A stretch of 15,131 bases of DNA. It comes from JANRKH01 sp033761815. GTDB lineage: Bacteria > Pseudomonadota > Alphaproteobacteria > Rickettsiales > Rickettsiaceae. A program made the position numbers and the translations under genes. The DNA is taken from assembly GCA_033761815.1 (NCBI GenBank), contig JANRMF010000096.1, positions 1-15,131 of the forward strand. The letters are read 5' to 3'. The stretch's first letter is position 1, and each line of letters begins with the position of its first letter. The notes below the pieces were generated by a model, which ran no database searches, was not told the origin of the DNA, and saw nothing but the letters and a program-made list of their open reading frames with translations. This document shows positions 1 to 6,682 of the stretch, in pieces.

Positions 1-84
1 CATTATTTTTACGCAAGATAAAGTTTCCGTAAGGAAAAGTTCCTCAAAAATAATTTAGCTTAAACTTTAAAAGGACTATGTCTT

Positions 85-327
85 ATGGAATATTATAGGG
101 GACTTGATGTGTCATTAAAAGAAACTTTTATCACTATTATACACCAAGATGGCGAGATAGCGAAAGAGCAAGTAGTGCCAACTAGTGCTGACGCGATTTC
201 GCAGTGCCTTCAAATACAAATTTTGAATATAAAAAAGGTATCGCGCGAAGGAAATGCCTTGGTTACAAAACCCCATACGAGGTATTCCATAACAAGAAAA
301 CACTTACTGCCAGCGCTAGGACCTTGA
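85..327 (+). pseudogene. IS110-family transposase, N-terminal fragment
   Basis: The first ~43 residues resemble the start of IS110 (DEDD) transposases. They show the GLDVSLKET signature, with D8 matching the first catalytic acid of the RuvC-like fold, then a short beta hairpin containing DGEIAKE. IS110 transposases are about 300-400 residues long; this reading frame ends at 80, and from about residue 44 the sequence no longer looks like the family. A purine-rich ribosome site (AAAGGA, 69-74) precedes the ATG. The rest of the catalytic domain and the C-terminal serine-containing domain are absent, so it should be inactive. The tail of the frame is an out-of-frame reading of an IS30 remnant. 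Upstream, 24-43 can form two mutually exclusive small hairpins (TTTCC/GGAAA with a GTAA loop, or GGAA/TTCC). Family recognition is from remembered motifs. Confidence 0.7.
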
Positions 328-353
328 ATTCACCCATCTACTATGATTGGTAA
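228..353 (+). pseudogene. IS30-family transposase, C-terminal fragment
   Basis: In the third forward frame, bases 228-353 encode a 41-residue tail containing RRKCLGYKTPYEVF and ending in TAA. This matches the C-terminal signature of IS30-family transposases (NRPRKxLGYxTPxEvF), which follows the DDE catalytic core. The frame is open only from 192 and has no plausible start. The catalytic domain is missing, and the residues before RRKC already deviate from the family. The fragment overlaps the IS110 remnant in a different frame, so the two insertion sequences were joined by insertion or deletion and then decayed. No terminal inverted repeat could be identified on the 3' side. Confidence 0.65.
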
Positions 354-394
354 TTGTTTTTTTGTATTTATATTTAATATCTATACAATATTTC

Positions 395-422
395 TTGACA
401 AAATCTAATTTTTGTGTAAAAT
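395..422 (+). promoter_or_regulatory. Sigma-70-type promoter for the ankyrin gene
   Basis: A perfect TTGACA (-35, 395-400) is followed after 16 bases by TAAAAT (-10, 417-422), 5 of 6 matches. The start of transcription would fall near 429, leaving a leader of about 25 bases before the ATG at 455. The only ribosome-site candidate is a weak TAGGT around 443-447. Confidence 0.6.
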
Positions 423-454
423 ATTCATTAATTTAACAATAATTAGGTAATATA

Positions 455-1333
455 ATGTCCAAAACATCAAATAATCAAAACATTGATCCAGCTCAAACAG
501 AGATACTTTTTGCAGAATGTCAAAAAGACAACCCAGATATAAATGTAATTTTGCAGTGTATAGAAAATGGCGCTAATATACATGAACAAATGCCTTCTGG
601 GCGGTATCCTCTTGATCAAGTCTGCTATAATGGCCACGAAGCTATCGTAAGACTTCTGCTAGAAAATGGCGCTGATGTAAATGCAAAAGATTTTTGGGGA
701 ATGTCTCCTCTGTATAAAGCTTGCTATAATGCCCACGAAGCTATCGTAAAACTTCTGCTAGACAATGGCGCGAATGTAGATGAAATAGCTTCTGGAGGAT
801 TGTCTCCCCTTAATTTAGCTTGCTATAATGCCCACGAAGCTATCGCAAGACTTCTTATAGAGAAAGGCGCTAATGTAAATCAAAAAAATATTCGGGGAGA
901 GACTTCCCTTCTTGTAGCTTGCGATAATGGCCAAGAAGCTATCGCAAGACTTCTTATAGAGAAAGGCGCTAATGTAAATGAAAAAGATACTATTATGGGA
1001 TGGTCTCCCCTTAATTATGCTTGCTATAAAGGCCACGAAGCCATCGAAAGACTTCTGCTAGAGAATGGAGCACATAGAGATATAATTCTTCTTAAAAGTT
1101 TAATTATAAATGAAGAAGCTTGGGATCTTGGAGAAATTATCGAAAACTTAGCACCCGAGGAGGATTTGAGAGTTCATATTGATGAAAGAAAGGCGGGGTT
1201 TTTCTTAGATGTAGTACATGATCATTGTTTCGATTTTGGAGAGGAGTTACATGGTCATAATGTAGTTGCGATAGTAGGTCAGGGTGAGTATCATCTGGAA
1301 TGGTTTGTCGAGTCTGCTCCAGTCCTGAAATAA
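455..1333 (+). CDS. Ankyrin-repeat protein
   Basis: A 292-residue protein dominated by ankyrin repeats, helical hairpins that bind other proteins. After a ~45-residue N-terminal part containing one degenerate repeat, five 33-residue units follow at about 48-80, 81-113, 114-146, 147-179 and 180-212; the last carries one extra residue. Each has the typical pattern of SPL..AC..G, HEAIxRLLxE and GANVN. The C-terminal ~80 residues are acidic, not ankyrin-like, and unrecognised. There is no signal peptide or membrane segment. Such proteins are common in Rickettsiales, where several are type IV or type I secreted effectors; a role in host interaction is inferred from this only. It has its own promoter and no operon partner. 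Repeat units are nearly identical in DNA, suggesting recent expansion. The start is the first ATG after the promoter. Confidence 0.85.
   Translation: MSKTSNNQNIDPAQTEILFAECQKDNPDINVILQCIENGANIHEQMPSGRYPLDQVCYNGHEAIVRLLLENGADVNAKDFWGMSPLYKACYNAHEAIVKLLLDNGANVDEIASGGLSPLNLACYNAHEAIARLLIEKGANVNQKNIRGETSLLVACDNGQEAIARLLIEKGANVNEKDTIMGWSPLNYACYKGHEAIERLLLENGAHRDIILLKSLIINEEAWDLGEIIENLAPEEDLRVHIDERKAGFFLDVVHDHCFDFGEELHGHNVVAIVGQGEYHLEWFVESAPVLK
623..1075 (+). repeat. 99-bp tandem repeats encoding ankyrin units
   Basis: Five units begin with TGC(T/G)ATAA at 623, 722, 821, 920 and 1022. The steps are 99, 99, 99 and 102 bases, the last gaining one codon. Units three and four share 45 identical consecutive bases (836-880 and 935-979). 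Reading frame is kept throughout, as expected for unit duplication or conversion inside a coding repeat. Confidence 0.85.
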
Positions 1334-1379
1334 TCTGACGATAATCCGATAATTCCAAGGCGATAGTAGCAACACCTAA

Positions 1380-1394
1380 TGTGCTATAAGCACA
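1380..1394 (+). terminator. Possible weak terminator after the ankyrin gene
   Basis: TGTGCT, loop ATA, AGCACA forms a perfect 6-bp hairpin 46 bases after the ankyrin stop codon. It is followed by ATTGTT rather than a clean T run, so intrinsic termination is uncertain. Apart from this hairpin and the promoter-like -10 at 1456, I see nothing in 1334-1469. Confidence 0.3.
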
Positions 1395-1455
1395 ATTGTT
1401 CAACAAAACAAGGAATTGCACTATGCTAAAATACACTCCATTAACATTTGCAATG

Positions 1456-1461
1456 TATAAT
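1456..1461 (+). promoter_or_regulatory. Consensus -10 box ahead of the structured element
   Basis: A perfect TATAAT lies 8 bases before the inverted-repeat-bounded element. Transcription would begin around 1468-1471, exactly at the outer end of the left arm. The -35 region at 16-18 bases spacing (around 1432-1439) does not match TTGACA, so strength is uncertain. AT-rich DNA produces such boxes by chance; the coincidence of position is what makes it notable. Confidence 0.4.
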
Positions 1462-1469
1462 TCTATTAA

Positions 1470-1575
1470 TATAGTCTTTTAGGCTGGGTTAGATACTAGG
1501 CGCGAGGAGAGAAGCCTATCAGTATTAGATGAGCAAGGAGTGGGCAACTTAGCTAATGGAGCATAAAAGACTATA
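1470..1575 (+). ncRNA. Putative structured small RNA (or miniature element)
   Basis: This 106-base segment is closed by inverted arms: TATAGTCTTTTAGGCT at 1470-1485 pairs with 1560-1575 at 15 of 16 positions. Inside, GATACTAGGC near 1490-1500 can pair with GCCTATCAGTATT around 1514-1526 as a bulged stem over a purine-rich loop. A TATAAT lies just upstream. T runs (1583-1589 and 1614-1619) lie just downstream, the second after a small hairpin. This is the architecture expected of a free-standing small RNA with a closing stem. It holds no reading frame of note and is more G+C-rich than its flanks. I found none of the signatures of SRP RNA, RNase P RNA or tmRNA; a divergent 6S RNA is not excluded. 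The rival reading is a palindromic miniature element: ATTAA occurs on both sides (1465-1469, 1577-1581) like a target duplication. Confidence 0.35.
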
Positions 1576-1596
1576 AATTAAATTTTTTTCGCCGAT

Positions 1597-1619
1597 TGCC
1601 CTTAGTGAGGGAATTTTTT
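1597..1619 (+). terminator. Terminator-like hairpin with T6 run
   Basis: CCCT (1599-1602) and AGGG (1608-1611) flank a 5-base loop; TT and AA outside can extend the stem past a bulged G. A run of six T follows at 1614-1619. The stem is short but the arrangement is that of an intrinsic terminator. It sits between the structured element and the next gene, so it could end the putative small RNA at about 150 nucleotides. Confidence 0.35.
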
Positions 1620-1661
1620 GTGATATATAAGGCTTGTTTTATTAATTAAATAAGTATTATT

Positions 1662-3392
1662 ATGTTAAGTGGTGCAATGTTGCAAGCTAGTGCAGCTCCG
1701 GTCAGTAGCTCGCCTCAGATTCTTCCTCCGGCTCTAGAGGATGTTAGAGAGAGTTTTTCGAATGATTTGCTTGAGAAAATCATTTCGTATGAAAAATCCA
1801 TCAAATATAATTTATACATTATCAGTACTTTTGGATTTTCAACATATATTATAATAGCTATATCTTATGCTGTCGGAAGTAAGGGTTCTGTACTATCAGC
1901 GCTTGCTCAATTAGGCAGTCTTTGTGTTGTTAATATTGCCGATGCTTATTTAAATAGCGCAATAAGCTATATCAAAAATGATGATAATGTTTTGAAAAAA
2001 GAAATTAGCATAGCATCTTCTTTGATGATAGACCGATATAAACAAGGACTCCTAAATTTGAGTAATCATGATCAAGTACTGGTGATAGAATATTGTGCAA
2101 GTAAGATTTTTTATAATCTATTCTCATTAAATCCTTTGAATAATTCGGAAATTACCAAGGAAAATATCATGAAATTTCTTGTTTTAGGTAATAGATATGG
2201 AAATCAAGAAGATGTTAAAGTGGTGACTAATAGTGGTGCAATGTCAATCCATGATTTCCTTGCTTCTAATAATAACGCAACAAATTATCCAGTACTCAGT
2301 TTAGATCAGTTATATATTTATAGGGGAAATGAGAGGCAAAAGGCAAGTCATTTACTCGGAATACCAGATGATAAAATCCCATTATTTACAGAGATAAAAT
2401 GTGATATCAATACTTCCTATACCATAAGAAATATATCTTTTGACAATTGTAATATGATAGGGATCACAATAGAAAACATCACATTTGAGAATGTGCATTT
2501 TAATAAAGTCACTTTATTTGGAGCAAGGCTTAAAAAAATTTTATTTGTACGTTGCGAATTCACCGAAATAGATATAAGATACGCTCATATAGAGGATCTA
2601 GAAACTCAAGACTCTGAATTTGCCATATATGTTGAAGATTTATCAAAACTTGAAGGCGCTGTATTTGAAAGAAAGTGTGATATAGGGCCAATAGGCATTA
2701 AAATTCAAAATACTGATGAATATGTCAGACTTGCATCGCTAGCTTCTCTTGGAATATTCAAAGAGATAAATGGAAAAATTATGTTTGCTGATAGAAAGCT
2801 ACTTGAGTGCGCTGCTAAATATAACTCGCACTTATTTCAAGTAGAAGAAAAGAAAATCCACAAAAGACTCACAAATCTGAAAAACGAAGTAGTAGGAGAA
2901 GTGAATGAGAAGATTCAGCTTGCAAAAAGCGAGATAGAGCAAAAGATTCAGAAGGGTAATGAAATTGTACTTGCAAGGGTTGATGAGAAGATTCAGGTAG
3001 CTTGTCAAAACCTACAAAAAGAAACAACAGAACTCCGAGCCGAGCTAAAAGGAGAGATTAGAGATATACAAATAAACATGAATCAGAAATTTAAACTTAT
3101 AGACCAGAGATTTGAACTTATAGACCAGAGATTTGGATCGATAGATAAGAGATTTGACGGGGTAGATCAAAGACTTGGTGATATGGATCAAAGACTTAGC
3201 AATATGGATCAAAGACTTGGTGATATAAGTCAGAAATTTGAATCTATGCAACTGCAATTGGAGAGGATTGCAAATAATCAGCAAGCTTTTTATGCACATT
3301 CTGTTAATTTTGAGAGTTATACTACCACTTTACTTGGCAGTAATCATATTGAACAGAGCCAAGGGGATGAGATATTTAGTTTTGCCTCATAA
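1662..3392 (+). CDS. Membrane-anchored pentapeptide-repeat/coiled-coil protein
   Basis: A 576-residue protein with no family I can name, but a clear layout. Residues 51-71 and about 78-97 are hydrophobic and likely membrane-spanning. From 255 to 320 every fifth residue is mostly bulky hydrophobic (I255, F260, M265, I270, F275, F280, L285, L290, F295, F300, I305, I310, F320). The residue two before each is mostly small or aliphatic. This is the pentapeptide-repeat pattern, which folds as a right-handed beta-helix. From about 391 to 540 there is a long charged coiled coil, ending in eight heptads of the type (I/M)DQRxxx. The C-terminal ~35 residues are polar. No enzyme motif is visible. The ATG at 1662 has no good ribosome site; an ATG at 1677 is an alternative. 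The gene stands alone and converges with adk. A surface or host-directed role is possible but inferred only from layout. Confidence 0.8.
   Translation: MLSGAMLQASAAPVSSSPQILPPALEDVRESFSNDLLEKIISYEKSIKYNLYIISTFGFSTYIIIAISYAVGSKGSVLSALAQLGSLCVVNIADAYLNSAISYIKNDDNVLKKEISIASSLMIDRYKQGLLNLSNHDQVLVIEYCASKIFYNLFSLNPLNNSEITKENIMKFLVLGNRYGNQEDVKVVTNSGAMSIHDFLASNNNATNYPVLSLDQLYIYRGNERQKASHLLGIPDDKIPLFTEIKCDINTSYTIRNISFDNCNMIGITIENITFENVHFNKVTLFGARLKKILFVRCEFTEIDIRYAHIEDLETQDSEFAIYVEDLSKLEGAVFERKCDIGPIGIKIQNTDEYVRLASLASLGIFKEINGKIMFADRKLLECAAKYNSHLFQVEEKKIHKRLTNLKNEVVGEVNEKIQLAKSEIEQKIQKGNEIVLARVDEKIQVACQNLQKETTELRAELKGEIRDIQINMNQKFKLIDQRFELIDQRFGSIDKRFDGVDQRLGDMDQRLSNMDQRLGDISQKFESMQLQLERIANNQQAFYAHSVNFESYTTTLLGSNHIEQSQGDEIFSFAS
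3078..3245 (+). repeat. 21-bp tandem repeats encoding coiled-coil heptads
   Basis: Eight consecutive 21-base units encode residues 473-528 of the coiled-coil protein. Each unit reads roughly xDQR(F/L)xx, with hydrophobic residues at heptad spacing. Two adjacent units at about 3094 and 3115 are identical over 20 bases (AACTTATAGACCAGAGATTT), and GATCAAAGACTT recurs in three others. In-frame unit gain or loss would change coiled-coil length without breaking the gene. Confidence 0.8.
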
Positions 3393-3399
3393 AGATAAA

Positions 3400-3416
3400 C
3401 TAGGTCACTAGACCAG
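3400..3416. terminator. Possible bidirectional terminator between convergent genes
   Basis: CT-GGTC, loop ACTA, GACC-AG forms a 6-bp bulged hairpin in the 73-base gap between the convergent coiled-coil gene and adk. T-rich stretches are weak on both sides, so the call rests mainly on position. Confidence 0.25.
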
Positions 3417-3465
3417 GTAGTAATTTTGAAAGAGTAGCTATCCTATTACTGAATTAGTACATTTG

Positions 3466-4110
3466 TTAATCTGATGTAGAGCGCTCTATGTGATTTAATA
3501 TTTGCTCACTAATTTCTTCCATGGGAAGGGTAGCGTCAATAATATGCAACTTGCCAAGCGACTTGTAATATTCCAGTATACTTGCTATTTCAGCATTATA
3601 TATATCAACTCTTTTTAATAATGACTCAGCATTATCATCAGTTCTGATATTAAACTCTGTTCCTCCGCATATATCGCAAATACCTTGTACTTTTGGTGGA
3701 TGTGAGTTTTTATTGTAAATGTGATTACATTTTACACAATTAAACCTTGCTTCGATTCTTGCTTTTAATTTTTTTGTATCAATATCAAAATGAAAAACTG
3801 AATAGTCATTTCTGAGACCATCTTGTAAATATTGAACCTGAGAAATTGTTCTTGGATATCCATCTAAAATTGCACTTTCATATTCTGGTTTGTTTAGAGA
3901 TGTTTTAACTATAGAATTTACTATCTCGTCCGGCACTAAACCGCCGCTTCCCATTATTTTACTTAAATCTTCCCCGAGCGCTGATTTGGACTGAACTTCT
4001 TGTCTAAGTAAATCACCCGTGGAAACATGTTTATATCCAAGCTTTCTTGATAAAATCCCTGCCTGCGTTCCCTTTCCTGATCCTGGGGGGCCCAAAAAAA
4101 TCACTAACAC
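3466..4110 (-). CDS. adk: Adenylate kinase
   Basis: Interconverts ATP + AMP and 2 ADP in the cytoplasm, keeping the adenylate pool balanced. The 214 residues equal the usual long-form length. The P-loop GPPGSGKGT is at residues 7-15, the AMP-binding TGDLLR at 31-36, the DGYPRT signature at 83-88, and the RTDD of the lid at 156-159. The lid holds four cysteines in two CxxC pairs (C125/C128, C145/C148), the zinc-binding lid found in many bacteria but not in E. coli. It lies 8 bases after secY, as in the classical secY-adk arrangement, and is the last gene of this operon here. The usual next genes rpsM-rpsK-rpoA-rplQ do not follow; a convergent unrelated gene does. Confidence 0.97.
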   Translation of the reverse strand: MLVIFLGPPGSGKGTQAGILSRKLGYKHVSTGDLLRQEVQSKSALGEDLSKIMGSGGLVPDEIVNSIVKTSLNKPEYESAILDGYPRTISQVQYLQDGLRNDYSVFHFDIDTKKLKARIEARFNCVKCNHIYNKNSHPPKVQGICDICGGTEFNIRTDDNAESLLKRVDIYNAEIASILEYYKSLGKLHIIDATLPMEEISEQILNHIERSTSD

Positions 4111-4118
4111 TAAATTTC

Positions 4119-5411
4119 CTACTTTATTTTTACTTTTTTCATAACATTTTCATATTTACTACTAAATAAATATGTTTGAATTTGTGTCAAAGTGTCAAGT
4201 ACTACATTCACAACAATTAACATACTTGTACCACCAAGTGCAAAAGTTAGTGAAACTTTTGTTGCAATTAATTCAGGTATCAAGCATATAAGGCACATAT
4301 ACATAGAGCCAATGACAGTTAATCTTGTGAGGAGATAGTCAAAATACTCAGCAGTATGAGAGCCGGGTCTTCTACCTGGTATATAAGCACCGTACTTCTT
4401 AAGGTTGTTTGCTGTTTCTTCCGCATTAAAAACCGCAGCAGTGTAGAAAAAGCTAAAAAAAACTATCAATATTCCACTTAGAAGTATATATAGTGGCTGA
4501 CCCCTATTTAAATATAGAGCAATATCCTGTAAAAAACCATCGGAAGATCCAGCAAGGCCCGAAATGGTTAGAGGAAAGAGTAAAACGGAATTAGTAAAAA
4601 TAGGCGGAATGACACCAGCAGTATTAAGCTTGAGAGGAATATATGAAGCATCTCCACCATATATTTTATTACCCACCTGTCTTTTAGGATATTGGACAAG
4701 AACCTTGCGATGAGCCCTTTCAAAGAAAACAATTAATAAAACCATTGTAAGTACAAGAATCAGAATACCTATTACTAATAACGATGAAATAGCACCTCTT
4801 CTTGCAAGTTCAAATGTAGAGATGAATGCACTTGGAAGTCCTGATACAATTCCAATAAAAATGATCAAAGAAGATCCATTTCCAATACCCCTTGCAGATA
4901 TTTGCTCTCCAAGCCACATCAGTAATATCGTCCCAACTACTAAGGTAATTACAGAAGAAACCAAAAAAAATGTGGGATTAATTACAACAATTGGTCCCTC
5001 ATGAGTAGTTAGACCTATTAAGCTAGAACTCAGGCCGTATGCATGCAAAGTAGCAAGCGTGACTGTTAGTAGCCTTGTAATTTGATTGATTTTTTTTCTA
5101 CCTACTTCACCTTCTTTTTTCATTTCTTCGAGGGGTTTATATGCCATTGAAAGAAGTTGAATTATAATAGAGGAAGTAATATATGGCATTATAGCAAGGG
5201 CAAAAATTGACATTCTTGCTAGGGACCCCCCAGAAAGAACGTTGAACATACCAAGAATACCACCTTGATTCTTCTGAGCAAAACTGGTCATAGATAAGGC
5301 ATCAATACCTGCGATTGGAACGTAGGAACCTATTCTGCAAACTATTAAAACCAGTATTGTGAATACTATTCTATTTTGCAGATCTTTAAGTGATGAGTTT
5401 TCTTTTGTCAT
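4119..5411 (-). CDS. secY: Protein translocase subunit SecY
   Basis: Pore-forming subunit of the SecYEG channel that moves unfolded proteins across or into the inner membrane. The 430 residues are near the family norm and contain about ten hydrophobic membrane helices. Recognisable parts are the N-terminal LKDLQNRIVFTI, the plug and helix-2 region (GGILGMFNVLSGGSLARMSI, LAIMPYITSSIIIQLL), and the cytoplasmic loop YGAYIPGRRPG near residues 310-320, which docks SecA and ribosomes. The gene starts 9 bases after rplO and continues directly into adk. Its place at the end of the spc ribosomal genes is conserved across bacteria and couples its synthesis to ribosome production. Confidence 0.97.
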   Translation of the reverse strand: MTKENSSLKDLQNRIVFTILVLIVCRIGSYVPIAGIDALSMTSFAQKNQGGILGMFNVLSGGSLARMSIFALAIMPYITSSIIIQLLSMAYKPLEEMKKEGEVGRKKINQITRLLTVTLATLHAYGLSSSLIGLTTHEGPIVVINPTFFLVSSVITLVVGTILLMWLGEQISARGIGNGSSLIIFIGIVSGLPSAFISTFELARRGAISSLLVIGILILVLTMVLLIVFFERAHRKVLVQYPKRQVGNKIYGGDASYIPLKLNTAGVIPPIFTNSVLLFPLTISGLAGSSDGFLQDIALYLNRGQPLYILLSGILIVFFSFFYTAAVFNAEETANNLKKYGAYIPGRRPGSHTAEYFDYLLTRLTVIGSMYMCLICLIPELIATKVSLTFALGGTSMLIVVNVVLDTLTQIQTYLFSSKYENVMKKVKIK

Positions 5412-5420
5412 TTATTAGGC

Positions 5421-5900
5421 TTATATTGTGCCACCAACTTCCTGGACACTTGCTGCAGAAGATTTAGAGTATGCGTCTAACTTAAAGTTTAGTTTTTTTG
5501 ATAATTTTGCGTTACCAAGTAATTTTACTTTTTCTGCATCTGTTTTGATAATATTTAGTGAAACAAGGAAATCTTTGTTGATTTCATGACCTTCTTCGAT
5601 AAACTTCTCTTCTAGCATGAAATTAAATAACTCTATATCCACAATTGTGTATTTATTTCTTGTGAGTGAGTTAAAACCCCTTTTTGGCAGTCTTGCTATG
5701 ATAGGCATTTGGCCACCTTCGAATCCTTTAATAGCTACACCAGATCTTGCTTTTTGCCCTTTTGTACCTCTTCCAGAAGTTTTACCTTTTCCGCTTCCAA
5801 TTCCTCTACCTAGTCTTTTTGACTTTTTGTGCGAACCTGGAATATTGTATAAATTATTTAACTTTACTGGCTCTAACTCTAATCCTAAATCTGATAACAT
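5421..5900 (-). CDS. rplO: 50S ribosomal protein L15
   Basis: Large-subunit protein that binds 23S rRNA and takes part late in 50S assembly. The 159 residues carry the hallmark glycine/lysine-rich stretch at about 31-48 (GRGIGSGKGKTSGRGTKG), the following GFEGGQMPIIARLPKRGF, and a C-terminal SKKLNFK-like segment. Most L15 proteins begin directly at MKLNxL; here 12 extra residues (MLSDLGLELEPV) precede KLNNL. The ATG at 5900 is supported by a strong AGAGG ribosome site inside the end of rpmD about 7 bases upstream, and no start codon exists at the usual position. One base separates it from rpmD. Confidence 0.96.
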   Translation of the reverse strand: MLSDLGLELEPVKLNNLYNIPGSHKKSKRLGRGIGSGKGKTSGRGTKGQKARSGVAIKGFEGGQMPIIARLPKRGFNSLTRNKYTIVDIELFNFMLEEKFIEEGHEINKDFLVSLNIIKTDAEKVKLLGNAKLSKKLNFKLDAYSKSSAASVQEVGGTI

Positions 5901-5901
5901 A

Positions 5902-6117
5902 TTACGCCTCTTCTACTCTTACTAAATGCTTTACTTTTTTGACCATACCTCTGACATCTGGCGTATCTTTTAGTACTACCACCTTGTGCATTTTATTTAA
6001 CCCAAGACCAATTAAATTTCTTTCCTGATTGAAATTTCTTCCAATAGGGCTTCCAATTTGTTCAACTTTAATTAATGGGACTTGTACAGTTTCTTCTTTT
6101 GCTTGTTTCTTAGGCAT
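5902..6117 (-). CDS. rpmD: 50S ribosomal protein L30
   Basis: Small large-subunit protein of 71 residues, slightly longer than the ~60 typical of bacterial L30 because of a lysine/glutamate-rich N-terminal leader of about ten residues. The diagnostic segments are IKVEQIGSPIGR, the NLIGLGLNKMHKVV core and the ending VLKDTPDVRGMVKKVKHLV. It lies 5 bases downstream of rpsE and 1 base upstream of rplO, the order seen in spc operons. Confidence 0.95.
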   Translation of the reverse strand: MPKKQAKEETVQVPLIKVEQIGSPIGRNFNQERNLIGLGLNKMHKVVVLKDTPDVRGMVKKVKHLVRVEEA

Positions 6118-6122
6118 TTCTC

Positions 6123-6671
6123 TTACTCCTGATTAGACTCAATTACTTCACTTTTCTTAGGCTTAGTTCCAAGATCTGTGATTTTCATACCCCTTCTTTC
6201 TGCAATTTGCTTAGGGGTGCTAAGTTTTCCCAATGCATCAAAAGTTGCTGCGATTAATGTATACACATTAGCTGAACCAAGTGATTTTGCCACTATATCA
6301 TGAATTCCTATTGACTCAAATATAGCACGCATAGCTCCACCAGCGATTACTCCGGTACCTGCTTTTGCTTTTCTTATGATTACTTTACTTGAACCGGAAG
6401 ATCCTACTACATCGTGGTGTATTGTTCTCCCTTGATAAATGGGGACTCTTATCATTGCTTTTTTTGCAGCACCCGATGCTTTTGCTCTAGCCTCTGTTAC
6501 TTCTTTTGCTTTACCATGTCCATAACCGATCATTCCTGATTTATTACCGCTTATTACGCAAGCAGAAAAAGAGAACTTTCTACCACCTTTAACTACTTTG
6601 GTTACTCTACTAACATCTACTAAAACTTCTACTAGACCTTCGTCTTTTTCGGGTTTGGTTTGTTTGCTCAT
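6123..6671 (-). CDS. rpsE: 30S ribosomal protein S5
   Basis: Small-subunit protein near the mRNA entry channel that supports decoding accuracy and helicase activity. The 182 residues hold the double-stranded-RNA-binding-like N-terminal domain (LVDVSRVTKVVKGGRKFSFS, GYGHGKAKEVTEARAKA) and the C-terminal domain with GTGVIAGGAMRAI and GIHDIVAKSLGSANVYTLIAAT. These are near-canonical S5 signatures. The C-terminus ends in a lysine-rich variable tail. It lies 11 bases after rplR and 5 bases before rpmD. Confidence 0.97.
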   Translation of the reverse strand: MSKQTKPEKDEGLVEVLVDVSRVTKVVKGGRKFSFSACVISGNKSGMIGYGHGKAKEVTEARAKASGAAKKAMIRVPIYQGRTIHHDVVGSSGSSKVIIRKAKAGTGVIAGGAMRAIFESIGIHDIVAKSLGSANVYTLIAATFDALGKLSTPKQIAERRGMKITDLGTKPKKSEVIESNQE

Positions 6672-6682
6672 AAATTATTTCC

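Noticed and set aside
623..1120. Regular repeats that could suggest a CRISPR array
   Set aside because: The 99-bp period keeps a reading frame and each unit codes an ankyrin repeat; there are no unique spacers.
1137..1436. 99-residue reading frame on the minus strand
   Set aside because: It lies mostly antisense to the ankyrin gene, has no ribosome site and no recognisable content.
1470..1619. SRP RNA, RNase P RNA or tmRNA
   Set aside because: The conserved SRP helix-8 loop, the RNase P core blocks and a tmRNA tag frame or CCA end are all absent.
3078..3245. Short 21-bp direct repeats as iterons or an array
   Set aside because: They are in-frame heptads of a coiled coil inside an intact gene, with period exactly seven codons.
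5617..6028. Plus-strand reading frames opposite rplO and rpmD
   Set aside because: They are antisense to highly conserved ribosomal genes, and their hydrophobic, phenylalanine-rich translations are typical shadows of AT-rich coding DNA.
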